From Nostoc sp. KVJ20 (lineage in GTDB: Bacteria; Cyanobacteriota; Cyanobacteriia; Cyanobacteriales; Nostocaceae), in assembly GCF_001712795.1 (NCBI RefSeq), contig NZ_KV757663.1, positions 44,748 to 108,747 on the forward strand: a stretch of DNA of 64,000 bases, in the 5' to 3' direction. This document shows, piece by piece, positions 33,205-42,528 of the stretch. Position 1 is the first letter of the stretch. Each line of letters starts with the position of its first letter. The translations under genes were made by a program, and so were the position numbers. The notes under the pieces are model-generated. The model was given only the letters and a program-made list of their open reading frames with translations, ran no database searches and was not told the DNA's origin.

Positions 33205-35847
33205 CTATGTAGCAATCTGTGGTATAGAAACTTTCACCAGCATTTTTTTGCTAAAAGACAGACCGTTTTCATTTTTGTCAATGATAATCGTGTCTCCAGA
33301 AATAAAAGTATTTTCCAATAACTTTGTGGCGAGGGGGTTTTCTATTTCTCGCTGAATTGCCCGTTTGAGTGGGCGGGCACCGTAAACTGGGTCATAGCCT
33401 GATTCGACAAGGTGATCGCAGGCTGATTGGGATATCTCAAAGAAGATTTTTTGCTCGCGGAGAAGATTTTCTACCCGCTTAAGTTGAATGCGGATGATAT
33501 GCCGCATTTCCGTGCGGCTGAGGGTATGGAAGAGAATAATATCATCGACGCGGTTGAGAAATTCGGGGCGGAAATGCGATCGCAATCCATCCATTACCCG
33601 CTTCCGCATCGTTTCATAGTTGGAGTCATCACCAGATACATCCAAGATATGTTCGCTGCCAATGTTACTAGTCATCACAATGACGCTGTTGCGAAAATCT
33701 ACTGTCCTTCCCTGAGAGTCAGTAATTCTCCCATCATCTAACACCTGCAATAAAATATTGAACACATCGGGGTGCGCTTTTTCGACTTCATCCAACAGCA
33801 CCACTGAGTAAGGACGGCGGCGAACTGCCTCGGAAAGTTGACCGCCTTCTTCATAGCCTACATATCCTGGAGGCGCTCCCACTAACCGAGAAACTGAGTG
33901 TTTTTCCATATACTCAGACATATCTAAGCGCACCAATGCATCATCAGAATCAAAGAGAAACTGAGCTAAAGCACGGGCGAGTTCGGTTTTGCCCACACCT
34001 GTGGGGCCCATGAACAAAAATGAACCTATGGGGCGAGAGGGGTCTTTCATCCCCGCACGGGCGCGGCGAATTGCCGCTGATACCGCTTCTACAGCCTCTT
34101 CTTGCCCAATAACTCGTTGATGTAAATGACTTTCTAATTGCAGCAATTTTTGCCGTTCCGATTCCAACAGGCGGTTGACGGGGATTCCTGTCCACTTGGC
34201 GACGATTTCGGCAATATCGGCTTCGGTGACTTGTTCTCGAAGTAAAGTGGAACCTTGGTTTTGAATTTCTAAAAGGCTGGCTTCTTTGGCTTCGCGATCG
34301 TGCTGTACTCCTTCTAATTTGCCATACTTCAGTTGGGCAGCTTTATTTAGGTCATAAGCACGTTCCGCCTGTTCAATTTGCACTCGCAGGGCATCTTCTT
34401 CTTTCTTTAAGGCGCTTATAGCCTCCAATAGCTGCTTTTCACCTTGCCATTGCTCATTAAATATTTGCTGTTTTTCCGTTAAATTGGCGATTTCTTGTTC
34501 AATGCGCTCTAAACGTTCTTTCGTTTGAGGAGTACCCTTTTCTTCGCCAGCTAATGACAGCTTTTCCATTTCTAACTGCATGAGGCGGCGATCAATGGTT
34601 TCCAATTCGGCTGGTTTGGAGGTAATCTCCATTTTCAATTGTGCTGCTGCTTCATCCACCAAATCAATAGCTTTATCTGGTAGGAAGCGATCGCTAATAT
34701 AACGTGCTGATAAAGTGGCTGCTGCTACCAAAGCCGAATCAGAAATTTTGACGTTGTGATGGACTTCATAGCGTTCTTTCAATCCCCGCAGAATGGAAAT
34801 AGTATTTTCCACACTTGGCTGATCCACAAATACTTGCTGGAAGCGGCGTTCTAGGGCAGCGTCTTTCTCAATATGTTTGCGGAACTCGTCTAGGGTAGTA
34901 GCGCCAATGCAACGCAGTTCTCCCCGCGCCAACATTGGTTTGAGTAAATTTCCTGCATCCATTGCCCCTTGTTGAGTAGAACCTGCGCCGACTACGGTGT
35001 GCAGTTCGTCAATAAACAGAACAATATCACCGTTAGATTCAGTAACTTCCTTGAGAACTGCTTTTAGGCGTTCTTCAAATTCACCTCGTAATTTTGCTCC
35101 AGCAATTAAACTGCCGATATCTAACGAAATCAATTTGCGGTTTTTCAGAGATTCAGGAACATCACCGTTTACCATCCGTTGTGCTAAAGCTTCGGCGATC
35201 GCAGTCTTACCTACCCCCGGTTCACCAATCAAGACGGGGTTATTTTTGCTACGACGAGACAAGACTTGAATTACCCGCCGAATTTCATCATCCCGCCCAA
35301 TCACCGGGTCGAGTTTTCCAGCTTTTGCCTGTTCTGTCAAATCTCTACCAAATTTTTGTAAGGCTTCGTAGCGGGATTCTGGGGTTTGATCTGTTACCTT
35401 TTGACTACCGCGAACCGTTTTGATAGTAGCTTCGAGTTTAGGTGCATCCGCACTAAAGCCTTTGAGGATCTTTCGTCCAATGCGATCGTCTTCAGCAAAG
35501 GCTAAGAGTATGTGTTCCACGGAAATGTAGGAATCTTTCATCCTGACTCTAGCTTCCTCGGCTCGGTCTAGTAAAATATCTAAATTGCGACTAAGGTAAA
35601 GCTGATCGCTTTTACCAACTTTGGGCTGGCGTTGGGTAAAAGCTTCTAGCTGTTGCTGCAAGCGGATTGGATCTACCTCAGATCGAGCCAGGATACGTAT
35701 AGCTAGACTAGTTGGTTCTTCTAACAGAGCAATAATTAAATGTTCAACATCTAGTTGCTGTTGTTGATAAGCACGGACTATATCCTGAGATTTAACAATC
35801 GCTTCCCAGGCTTTATCAGTAAATTTATTTGGATCTGTAGGTTGCAT
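33205..35847 (-). CDS. clpB: ATP-dependent disaggregase ClpB
   Basis: A Hsp100 chaperone that works with DnaK to dissolve protein aggregates. 880 residues, as usual. Order: Clp-N domain (1-145), AAA1 with Walker A GEPGVGKT (208-215) and Walker B VLFIDELHT, a long coiled-coil middle domain (about 410-530; EKQQIFNEQWQGEKQLLEAI), AAA2 with Walker A GPTGVGKT near 612 and Walker B VVLLDEVEKAHPDV, and a C-terminal small domain with YDPVYGARPLKRAIQREIENPLA. The coiled coil and lack of a ClpP-binding loop separate it from ClpA/ClpC. The C-terminal tail (KKMLVKVSIPQIAT) is poorly conserved, so it may be one of two ClpB paralogs. Confidence 0.97.
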   Translation of the reverse strand: MQPTDPNKFTDKAWEAIVKSQDIVRAYQQQQLDVEHLIIALLEEPTSLAIRILARSEVDPIRLQQQLEAFTQRQPKVGKSDQLYLSRNLDILLDRAEEARVRMKDSYISVEHILLAFAEDDRIGRKILKGFSADAPKLEATIKTVRGSQKVTDQTPESRYEALQKFGRDLTEQAKAGKLDPVIGRDDEIRRVIQVLSRRSKNNPVLIGEPGVGKTAIAEALAQRMVNGDVPESLKNRKLISLDIGSLIAGAKLRGEFEERLKAVLKEVTESNGDIVLFIDELHTVVGAGSTQQGAMDAGNLLKPMLARGELRCIGATTLDEFRKHIEKDAALERRFQQVFVDQPSVENTISILRGLKERYEVHHNVKISDSALVAAATLSARYISDRFLPDKAIDLVDEAAAQLKMEITSKPAELETIDRRLMQLEMEKLSLAGEEKGTPQTKERLERIEQEIANLTEKQQIFNEQWQGEKQLLEAISALKKEEDALRVQIEQAERAYDLNKAAQLKYGKLEGVQHDREAKEASLLEIQNQGSTLLREQVTEADIAEIVAKWTGIPVNRLLESERQKLLQLESHLHQRVIGQEEAVEAVSAAIRRARAGMKDPSRPIGSFLFMGPTGVGKTELARALAQFLFDSDDALVRLDMSEYMEKHSVSRLVGAPPGYVGYEEGGQLSEAVRRRPYSVVLLDEVEKAHPDVFNILLQVLDDGRITDSQGRTVDFRNSVIVMTSNIGSEHILDVSGDDSNYETMRKRVMDGLRSHFRPEFLNRVDDIILFHTLSRTEMRHIIRIQLKRVENLLREQKIFFEISQSACDHLVESGYDPVYGARPLKRAIQREIENPLATKLLENTFISGDTIIIDKNENGLSFSKKMLVKVSIPQIAT

Positions 35848-36471
35848 CTTTAGAATTTTGGAATTTTGATTTTTAGTTGTTTATGGAGTGGAATTGGGTA
35901 TTAAGTAGTCGGACACAATTAAATTCATTGGTGGAGATAGGGAACAGGTTACAGGTTACAGGAAAAAACTTGTGTAATTAATTCTGTCTGATTACTTAAG
36001 GATTGGTAAGAAAATTAAGTCTCCAGTCCCTAGTCCCTAATTATCCAAACATTGTCAGCGGATATCCGCGTGTATCTCCGGTGGCAATTTTGCATTGCTA
36101 ATTGGTGATAGCTTAATTCATTACCTATTTCCTAATTTAAAACGAAAACACTGTTCTGAACGGACTTTGCCAGATGGTGTTATTGGAGCGATCGCTACGA
36201 CGGGCTATTCGGCGTCGCTATTAGTGTTGCTCATCAACAACAGTATGGAGGTAATACTAATAAGATTTACGCAGAGGAGATCACTTAACCCGCCGAAAAA
36301 GGGGAGGCAAAAATCGAAAAGTCTCGCGCGTTCGGGTTTACCGGCATGAAATGTCAATGTGTGGCAAAAGTCAATCTCCCGCGTCTAGTTCAACTTTTCA
36401 AGATATATCTTAAGCAAAACTTGCTGCCCATATCCCCGATTTATTCAAGAAGTCGGGGATTTAAATCCGAA
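35848..36471. other. Intergenic region with possible gene remnant
   Basis: 624 bp between two minus-strand genes. A plus-strand frame at 36095-36349 (84 codons; LPDGVIGAIATTGYSASLLVLL) has a hydrophobic part but no recognisable family. Its reading frame runs back without a start into SGGNFALLIGDS, so it may be a decayed gene. Near 35940-35965 there is a short ACAGGTTACAGG-type repeat. ATCCCCGA/TCGGGGAT (36432-36460) forms a hairpin just past the gloA stop. Confidence 0.45.
36432..36464. terminator. Hairpin downstream of gloA
   Basis: ATCCCCGA (36432-36439) pairs with TCGGGGAT (36453-36460). The stem resembles the bidirectional terminator at 15010-15044. On the gloA strand no U-run follows, so its strength is doubtful. 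Confidence 0.4.
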
Positions 36472-36906
36472 TTACTGACTCACTAGTTGCTCTTGCGATT
36501 CCTGTTTGACTGCTGACCCTTGAGTTCCTAGTTGAATCAGTTCTAGTTTATACCCGTCAGGATCTTCTACAAATGCAATTACTGTCGAACCATGTTTCAT
36601 TGGCCCTGGTTCGCGTACAACCTTACCACCTTGATTGCGAATTTCTTCACACGTAGTGTAAATATCATCAACACCAAGGGCAATGTGACCGTAAGCATTA
36701 CCCAATTCGTACTTTTCCACGCCCCAGTTATAGGTTAGTTCGATCACCGAGTTGTCGCTTTCGTCGCCGTAGCCAACAAAAGCCAGGGTAAATTCTCCTC
36801 CCGGATAATCTTTTCGGCGCAGTAATTTCATTCCTAGAATTTCACAGTAGAACTTTAAGGACTCTTCAAGGTTGCCCACCCGCAGCATTGTGTGTAGTAA
36901 TCGCAT
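36472..36906 (-). CDS. gloA: Lactoylglutathione lyase (glyoxalase I)
   Basis: Converts the hemithioacetal of methylglyoxal and glutathione to S-lactoylglutathione, in the cytoplasm. 144 residues with the two beta-alpha-beta-beta-beta modules of the vicinal oxygen chelate fold. Metal ligands visible: His5 in RLLHTMLRVGNLEESLKFY, Glu in VIELTYNWG, His in YGHIALGVDDIY and Glu in DPDGYKLELIQ. LGMKLLRRKDYPGGEFTLAF is typical of the Ni2+-type bacterial enzyme. It stands alone, divergent from eno. Confidence 0.95.
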   Translation of the reverse strand: MRLLHTMLRVGNLEESLKFYCEILGMKLLRRKDYPGGEFTLAFVGYGDESDNSVIELTYNWGVEKYELGNAYGHIALGVDDIYTTCEEIRNQGGKVVREPGPMKHGSTVIAFVEDPDGYKLELIQLGTQGSAVKQESQEQLVSQ

Positions 36907-37179
36907 ATTGACCTTTTCTCTGTAATTGATTTAGTGTTATTCTCTGCCAACATTTTACCTAGCTCAAAGTCTTAAGGTAAAAATGCCATCAGAGAAAGAA
37001 TTCAAAGGACAGGATAAACATTCCTTAGATATTTTTGGTATTTTGGCATTGATCCCTGTTCCATTAATGGAAATCTTCTTTAATCTCAGCCAATAAAGTC
37101 TCTTAAACGCCTATGCTAGCGATTGGGTTAGGCAACTGGACTGGATGCGTAACACACTCGAATAAAGGATAAAGTACAG

Positions 37180-38469
37180 ATGAGTAAATTTCTAGATACT
37201 GCCATTGAGGCGATCGCAGCCCGTGAAATTCTTGATTCACGCGGTAGACCGACAATTGAAGCCGAAGTGCATTTAGCCAATGGTGTTGTCGGACTAGCAC
37301 AAGTTCCCAGTGGTGCTTCGACTGGCACTTTTGAAGCCCACGAACTGCGTGATGGCGATAAAAGCCGTTATGGAGGAAAAGGCGTACTCAAGGCAGTACA
37401 AAACGTCAAAGAAGCACTTGCACCAAAATTACTAGGCTTGGATGTCCTCAACCAAGAACTCCTAGACCGCACGATGATCGCCATAGATGGTTCTCCTAAC
37501 AAATCCAATTTGGGCGCGAATGCGATTTTGGGGGTTTCCTTAGCAGCAGCCAAAGCTGGTGCTGAATCTCTAGATATTCCTCTATATCGCTATTTGGGTG
37601 GCCCTTTAGCGAATTTGCTCCCAGTGCCGTTGATGAACGTAATTAACGGTGGCGCACACGCTTCAAATAACGTGGATTTTCAAGAGTTTATGATTGTCCC
37701 AATTGGCGCAACTTCCTTCCGGGAAGCGTTGCGCTGGGGTGCAGAGGTGTTTGCTACCCTCAGTCAGGTGTTAGATGAGAAGGGTTTGCTTACTGGTGTG
37801 GGTGATGAAGGTGGCTTTGCTCCTAACCTAGAATCTAATCAGGTGGCTTTAGAATTGCTAGTTGCTGCCATTAAGAAAGCTGGTTATAAACCAGGGGAAC
37901 AAGTAGCTTTGGCGTTGGATGTGGCGGCTAGCGAGTTTTACAAAAATGGTCAGTATGTTTACGATGGTAAACCTCACGCTCCGGCTGAGTTTATTGATTA
38001 TTTAGGACAACTGGTTGACCAATACCCAATTGTCTCAATTGAGGATGGCTTGCACGAAGAAGATTGGCAAAGTTGGCAATTACTTACCCAGAAGTTAGGT
38101 TCGCGGGTGCAATTGGTAGGGGATGATTTGTTTGTTACCAACGCTACTCGCTTGCAAAGAGGCATCCAGGAAAAAGCTGCTAATGCCATTTTGATTAAAC
38201 TCAATCAAATTGGTTCTCTTACCGAAACTTTGGAAACGATTGATTTGGCAACTCGCAATAGTATCCGTTCAGTAATTAGCCATCGTTCTGGTGAAACAGA
38301 AGATACAACGATCGCTGATTTAGCTGTAGCAACCCGTGCCGGTCAAATCAAAACAGGTTCACTCTGTCGCAGCGAACGTGTAGCAAAATATAATCGCTTG
38401 CTGCGAATTGAAGATGAACTAGGCGATCGCGCCGTTTATGCTGGTGCTGTGGGGTTAGGGCCTAAGTAG
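37180..38469 (+). CDS. eno: Enolase
   Basis: Interconverts 2-phosphoglycerate and phosphoenolpyruvate in glycolysis. 429 residues, normal length. Seen: AREILDSRGRPTIEAEV, the mobile loop PSGASTGTFEAHELRDGD, NQIGSLTETLETI, the metal-binding Glu/Asp sites in SIEDGLHEEDW and VGDDLFVTN, catalytic Lys in ILIKLNQIG, and SHRSGETEDTTIADLAV. AAAGGA lies before the ATG as ribosome binding site. Divergent from gloA. Confidence 0.99.
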   Translation: MSKFLDTAIEAIAAREILDSRGRPTIEAEVHLANGVVGLAQVPSGASTGTFEAHELRDGDKSRYGGKGVLKAVQNVKEALAPKLLGLDVLNQELLDRTMIAIDGSPNKSNLGANAILGVSLAAAKAGAESLDIPLYRYLGGPLANLLPVPLMNVINGGAHASNNVDFQEFMIVPIGATSFREALRWGAEVFATLSQVLDEKGLLTGVGDEGGFAPNLESNQVALELLVAAIKKAGYKPGEQVALALDVAASEFYKNGQYVYDGKPHAPAEFIDYLGQLVDQYPIVSIEDGLHEEDWQSWQLLTQKLGSRVQLVGDDLFVTNATRLQRGIQEKAANAILIKLNQIGSLTETLETIDLATRNSIRSVISHRSGETEDTTIADLAVATRAGQIKTGSLCRSERVAKYNRLLRIEDELGDRAVYAGAVGLGPK

Positions 38470-38571
38470 GGAATAGGGAATAGGGAATAGGTTACAGGTT
38501 ACAGGTATTTTCTGTCCCCTGTCCCCTGTCCCCTGTCCCCTGTCCCCTGTACCCTGTACCCTGTCCCCTAA
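38470..38571. repeat. CTGTCCC heptamer tandem repeat
   Basis: GGGAATA and GGTTACA units (38468-38503) are followed by a run of CTGTCCC heptamers (38510-38568) between the convergent eno and argC genes. Confidence 0.85.
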
Positions 38572-39630
38572 TTAAGGATAAAACCCCAACTTGGGCAACC
38601 CCAATGTTTCATCCCAGCCCATCATTAGGTTTAGACACTGAATCGCTTGTCCCGCCTGTCCTTTAATTAGATTGTCAATTGCTGACATGACAATCACGCG
38701 ACCTGTGCGCGGGTCAACTTCTACACCGATGTAACAAAGATTGCTGCCGTTAGCCCATTTGGTTTGGGGATAAACGCCACTACCGCAGACTTTCACCCAA
38801 GGAGAGTTGCGGTAGAAGGCTGAGAAAATTGTGATTAAGTCATCTCGCACTAAACCGGGATCGCTCATCGTGGCATATACCGTTGCCAAAATACCGCGTA
38901 CCATTGGGATAAGGTGCGGTGTAAATTGGATCATGAGTTCGTGACCAGCTAAGTCACTACAAATTTGCTCAATTTCTGGGGTATGACGGTGACGACCAAC
39001 ATTGAAAGCTGTTATAGAGTTGTCTGCTTCAGCTAGTAATAAGTTAGTTTGAGCTTGCCGTCCACTACTAGATGTGCCAGACTTGGCATCAATAATGGCT
39101 GTTTCTGGTCTGATTAAGCCTTGCTTTAAGAGTGGCGAAAGCGCAAGGAGACTAGCGGTGGGATAGGAACCAGGACAGCCAATAAGTTCAGCTTCGGCAA
39201 TGCGATCGCGATAAAGTTCTGGCAATCCATAAACTGCTGTAGCTGCAATTGTGCGATCGCTTCTCTCGATACCATACCAATTTGTATAAGTTGTCAAATC
39301 ACTAAACCGATAGTCTGCACTCAAATCTAATACTTTACATCCTTTTTCCAACAGTTTGGGCGCGATTTGGCAAGCCAGACCATTTGGTAAAGACAGGAAA
39401 ACTATTTCACAGCGATGAGCAATTATTTCTGGTTCTACCGCCTCTATTAGCAGGTTAGTTGCATGAGCCAGATGCGGGTAAAGATCCCCAAAGGATTTTC
39501 CGATACTGCTCTCACCGCCTAAATAAACCAGTTCGACTTCTGGATGATCCATCAGTAGTCGTACTAACTGTACTCCGCCATAGCCCGACGCGCCAACAAT
39601 CCCAACGGGTACGCGTCTAAATTTGCCCAT
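38572..39630 (-). CDS. argC: N-acetyl-gamma-glutamyl-phosphate reductase
   Basis: Third step of arginine synthesis: NADPH-dependent reduction of N-acetylglutamyl phosphate to the semialdehyde. 352 residues, type 1 enzyme. Seen: nucleotide-binding VGIVGASGYGGVQLVRLL, active-site Cys152 in LIGCPGSYPTAS, IDAKSGTSSSGR, and FNVGRHRHTPEIEQ with the catalytic His. It stands alone between eno and ribBA; argH is far away at 50321. Confidence 0.98.
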   Translation of the reverse strand: MGKFRRVPVGIVGASGYGGVQLVRLLMDHPEVELVYLGGESSIGKSFGDLYPHLAHATNLLIEAVEPEIIAHRCEIVFLSLPNGLACQIAPKLLEKGCKVLDLSADYRFSDLTTYTNWYGIERSDRTIAATAVYGLPELYRDRIAEAELIGCPGSYPTASLLALSPLLKQGLIRPETAIIDAKSGTSSSGRQAQTNLLLAEADNSITAFNVGRHRHTPEIEQICSDLAGHELMIQFTPHLIPMVRGILATVYATMSDPGLVRDDLITIFSAFYRNSPWVKVCGSGVYPQTKWANGSNLCYIGVEVDPRTGRVIVMSAIDNLIKGQAGQAIQCLNLMMGWDETLGLPKLGFYP

Positions 39631-39936
39631 GATCTGAAATCCTTATCCCATGAATAGTTAATTCGTTCTCAGCTATCAACAATATCAGCCACTAGACGCA
39701 CAGCGTACAAAACGCCCCAAAGCTGGAGATGGGGGAGATGGGGGAGCAAAAAAAGTAAATTCTTCTTTCTCCTCATCCTCTTCATTCGCTGCACTATATC
39801 CCTACATTCTTTAATGGCAAAATTTGTTGCTAGGTTATCAAATCATTGCTAGTCTACTTCTCTGCCTTATAAAGGAGCTACAATCTAAAAGAAGAAATTG
39901 TTAAAAAAATTTACGTTGGTAGCTGGAAATCTTTCT
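39631..39936. other. Divergent argC-ribBA intergenic region
   Basis: About 306 bp holding both promoters. It includes a short GGGGGAGAT repeat (39730-39748). No FMN riboswitch could be recognised ahead of ribBA, and no gene is seen. Confidence 0.5.
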
Positions 39937-41610
39937 GTGTCACAGCCTAATACTACACAAGTTTTTAAATTTGATTCGATTGATGCCGCTTTAGCAGACC
40001 TAAAAGCTGGTCGTGTGATTGTAGTGGTAGATGATGAAAATAGAGAAAATGAAGGCGATTTGATTTGTGCTGCCCAATTTGCTACACCCGACACGATTAA
40101 TTTCATGGCGGTGGAAGCGAGAGGACTGATTTGTTTGGCAATGACAGGCGATCGCCTAGACGAGTTAGACTTACCTTTGATGGTAAGCAACATTACAGAT
40201 ACTAACCAAACTGCCTTCACTGTCAGTATTGATGCGGGGCCAGAATTGGGTGTTACCACAGGCATTTCAGCAGAAGACCGTGCCCGCACTATCCAGGTTA
40301 CTCTCAATCCAGCCACAAAACCTACTGATTTACGTCGCCCTGGACATATTTTTCCCATTCGAGCTAAGGCTGGAGGCGTACTCAAACGCGCAGGACATAC
40401 AGAAGCGGCTGTGGACTTATCTCGATTAGCAGGGCTGTACCCAGCAGGGGTAATTTGTGAAATTCAAAACCCCGATGGTTCAATGGCCCGGTTGCAGCAG
40501 TTAGTTGAATATGCTAAACGTCACAATTTAAAAATTATTAGTATTGCGGATTTAATCAGTTATCGCCTACAGCACGATCGCTTGGTATATCGTGAGGTGA
40601 TTACTAAACTGCCTAGTCAATTCGGTCAGTTTGAAATTTACGCCTACCGCCACACCCTGGATAACACAGAACACGTTGCAATTGTCAAGGGCGACCCGGC
40701 TAACTTCAAAGATGAGCCTGTGATGGTGCGGATGCACTCAGAATGCTTAACAGGTGATGCTTTGGGTTCTTTGCGTTGTGACTGTCGGATGCAGTTACAA
40801 GCTGCATTGAAAATGATTGAGACTGCTGGTCAAGGTGTAGTTGTATACCTGCGCCAAGAAGGACGGGGAATCGGCTTGATTAACAAGTTGAAAGCCTACT
40901 CGTTGCAAGATATGGGGCTGGATACAGTAGAAGCAAATGAGCGCTTAGGATTTCCTGCGGACTTGCGAGACTATGGGATGGGGGCACAAATGCTCATGGA
41001 CTTGGGCATCAAAAAGATTCGCCTGATTACCAATAATCCCCGCAAAATTGCCGGAGTCAAGGGCTATGGGTTGGAAGTAGTTGACCGTTTGCCGTTGTTG
41101 ATTGAGGCGAACGACTACAATTCCTATTATCTGGCGACAAAGGCGAAAAAGCTGGGTCACATGCTGTTACAAACTTATCTGGTGACAGTAGCAATTCACT
41201 GGCAAGATGACCCGGAAGCTGTGACAGAACGTTATGAACGCTTAGAGAAACTGCGACATTTAGCGAAAAGTAATGATTTATTGTTGCAGGAAGAAGCGCG
41301 TCCCTTAGCGATCGCTATATTTGACGAGCCATCTCTAACAGTACACTTGGGTTTTGATCAGGCAAAAGTTGCTAGCTCTGATTGGTATAGCCAAAGTGGT
41401 CATCCTTATATACAGGCAATCTTCCAAATTTTGGACGAACTCGCAACTTTGCCATACATCCAGAAACTAGAATTTCTAATTTCTTCTGGTTGCGATCCTT
41501 TGAGTAATTTACAAGTCCAACTTGATCGACAGATATTCGCAGATGGTACGCTGCCTTCATCGATTAGCGATCGCTTGGAGACGCAGCAAATTTACAGCTT
41601 TAGCAAATAG
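39937..41610 (+). CDS. ribBA: Bifunctional 3,4-dihydroxy-2-butanone-4-phosphate synthase / GTP cyclohydrolase II
   Basis: Makes both precursors of riboflavin. The N-terminal RibB half shows VVVDDENRENEGDLICAAQ, TGISAEDRARTI and RRPGHIFPIRAKAGGVLKRAGHTEAA. The RibA half shows the zinc site HSECLTGDALGSLRCDC and YLRQEGRGIGL. A C-terminal extension of about 130 residues (from about 430) goes beyond standard RibBA and seems usual for cyanobacteria; its role is unknown. I start at GTG 39937 because SQPNTTQVFKFDSIDAAL is the conserved N-terminus. A TTG at 39898 is the alternative. Confidence 0.95.
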   Translation: MSQPNTTQVFKFDSIDAALADLKAGRVIVVVDDENRENEGDLICAAQFATPDTINFMAVEARGLICLAMTGDRLDELDLPLMVSNITDTNQTAFTVSIDAGPELGVTTGISAEDRARTIQVTLNPATKPTDLRRPGHIFPIRAKAGGVLKRAGHTEAAVDLSRLAGLYPAGVICEIQNPDGSMARLQQLVEYAKRHNLKIISIADLISYRLQHDRLVYREVITKLPSQFGQFEIYAYRHTLDNTEHVAIVKGDPANFKDEPVMVRMHSECLTGDALGSLRCDCRMQLQAALKMIETAGQGVVVYLRQEGRGIGLINKLKAYSLQDMGLDTVEANERLGFPADLRDYGMGAQMLMDLGIKKIRLITNNPRKIAGVKGYGLEVVDRLPLLIEANDYNSYYLATKAKKLGHMLLQTYLVTVAIHWQDDPEAVTERYERLEKLRHLAKSNDLLLQEEARPLAIAIFDEPSLTVHLGFDQAKVASSDWYSQSGHPYIQAIFQILDELATLPYIQKLEFLISSGCDPLSNLQVQLDRQIFADGTLPSSISDRLETQQIYSFSK

Positions 41611-41703
41611 CCGCCTTCCGAATAGTCAACTTCTTAAGGGGGTTGCAGGGTTTATTGTGTGTAAGTCCTACCTTCCCCCCGAACTTTTTAGCCATTCTTT
41701 TAT

Positions 41704-41934
41704 ATGACAATGAGAGCAATCAAAATTATTGTTGAAAAACATAACGATGGTTACATAGCTTATCCCTTGGGTATCAAGGGGGTTGTAGTTGGCGAAGGTG
41801 ACAGCTATGAGGAAGCACTAGCTGATGTTAAATCTGCTATCCACTGCCATATAGAGACATTTGGTCAAGAGGTTTTAGAAGAGGAATCAACAGTGCTAGA
41901 AGCTTTTGTGGCGGAAGCTGAGGTTCCTATTTAA
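41704..41934 (+). CDS. hicB: HicB-like antitoxin
   Basis: 76 residues with the HicB partial RNase H-like fold: IKIIVEKHNDGYIAYPLGIKGVVVGEGDSYEEALADVKSAI. There is no C-terminal DNA-binding domain, as in the short HicB type. The stop codon overlaps the hicA start by one base, so the two are translationally coupled. It should neutralise the toxin by binding it. The order antitoxin-toxin is opposite to the classical hicA-hicB. ATG at 41710 is an alternative start. Confidence 0.9.
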   Translation: MTMRAIKIIVEKHNDGYIAYPLGIKGVVVGEGDSYEEALADVKSAIHCHIETFGQEVLEEESTVLEAFVAEAEVPI

Positions 41935-42173
41935 TGGTTAAATTTCCAGTAGATGCATCTAAAACTAAAGTAATTAAGACATTAGAATTTCTGGGATTTA
42001 CTATTATTAGAGAGCGGGAACATATTGTTATGGAGCGAAAAAACGAAGATGGAACAAAAACTCCACTGACTATGCCTAACCATTCTCAAATTAAAGGTTC
42101 GACGTTGAGATCCATCTGTACTCAAGCAGGTATCTCAAGAGAGGATTTTTTGTCTACTTATGAGCAAATCTGA
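41934..42173 (+). CDS. hicA: HicA-like toxin (mRNA interferase)
   Basis: 79 residues with the dsRBD-like HicA fold: SKTKVIKTLEFLGFTIIREREHIVMERKN, PLTMPNHSQIKGSTLRSICTQAGISREDFL. The expected catalytic His is in REREHIVM (the classical form is GSH). HicA toxins cleave mRNA and block translation. The ATG overlaps the hicB stop (TAATG). The frame appears intact. Confidence 0.9.
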   Translation: MVKFPVDASKTKVIKTLEFLGFTIIREREHIVMERKNEDGTKTPLTMPNHSQIKGSTLRSICTQAGISREDFLSTYEQI

Positions 42174-42528
42174 AAGGCTGTATTCTGTTTTCACTCACAA
42201 CACTTTAAAAGATACAGTCACAAATAAATTCTTGAGCTAGGCGGTCGCATCTCTCAAAATAAGCTAATTATTAGACGATTAGTGAAAACAAGAAGATACT
42301 CGATTGATCTCCAATGTTCTACTTTTTACCTCAGAACTCGGAACTTGAGCTTCAGAACACGAAACTCCGAGTTCAGAACACTAAGTTTTAAGCTCAAAAC
42401 TCAAAACGTTGAGATGAAAACACCAGACTTTAGTTCTCTAAAAAAGAGTGAAGGAGATGAGGAAGCAAGGGAAGAATCTTATTAATACCCAATGCCCAAT
42501 GCCCAATGCCCCATTCCCCAATTCCCAA
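42174..42528. other. Intergenic region with short dispersed repeats
   Basis: 355 bp. CAGAACTCGGAACT-like units recur between 42330 and 42412 in direct and altered form, and CCCAATG heptamers occupy 42488-42528 next to the flv1 stop. The open frame at 42282-42485 is made of this repeat and is not considered a gene. Confidence 0.6.

Noticed and set aside
36095..36349. 84-codon plus-strand frame with a hydrophobic stretch
   Set aside because: No recognisable family, no ribosome binding site, and it ends in low-complexity basic residues; at best a gene remnant, so kept only as a comment on the region.
42282..42485. 67-codon frame after hicA
   Set aside because: It is translated from CAGAACTCGGAACT-type repeats; the protein is a repetitive artefact.
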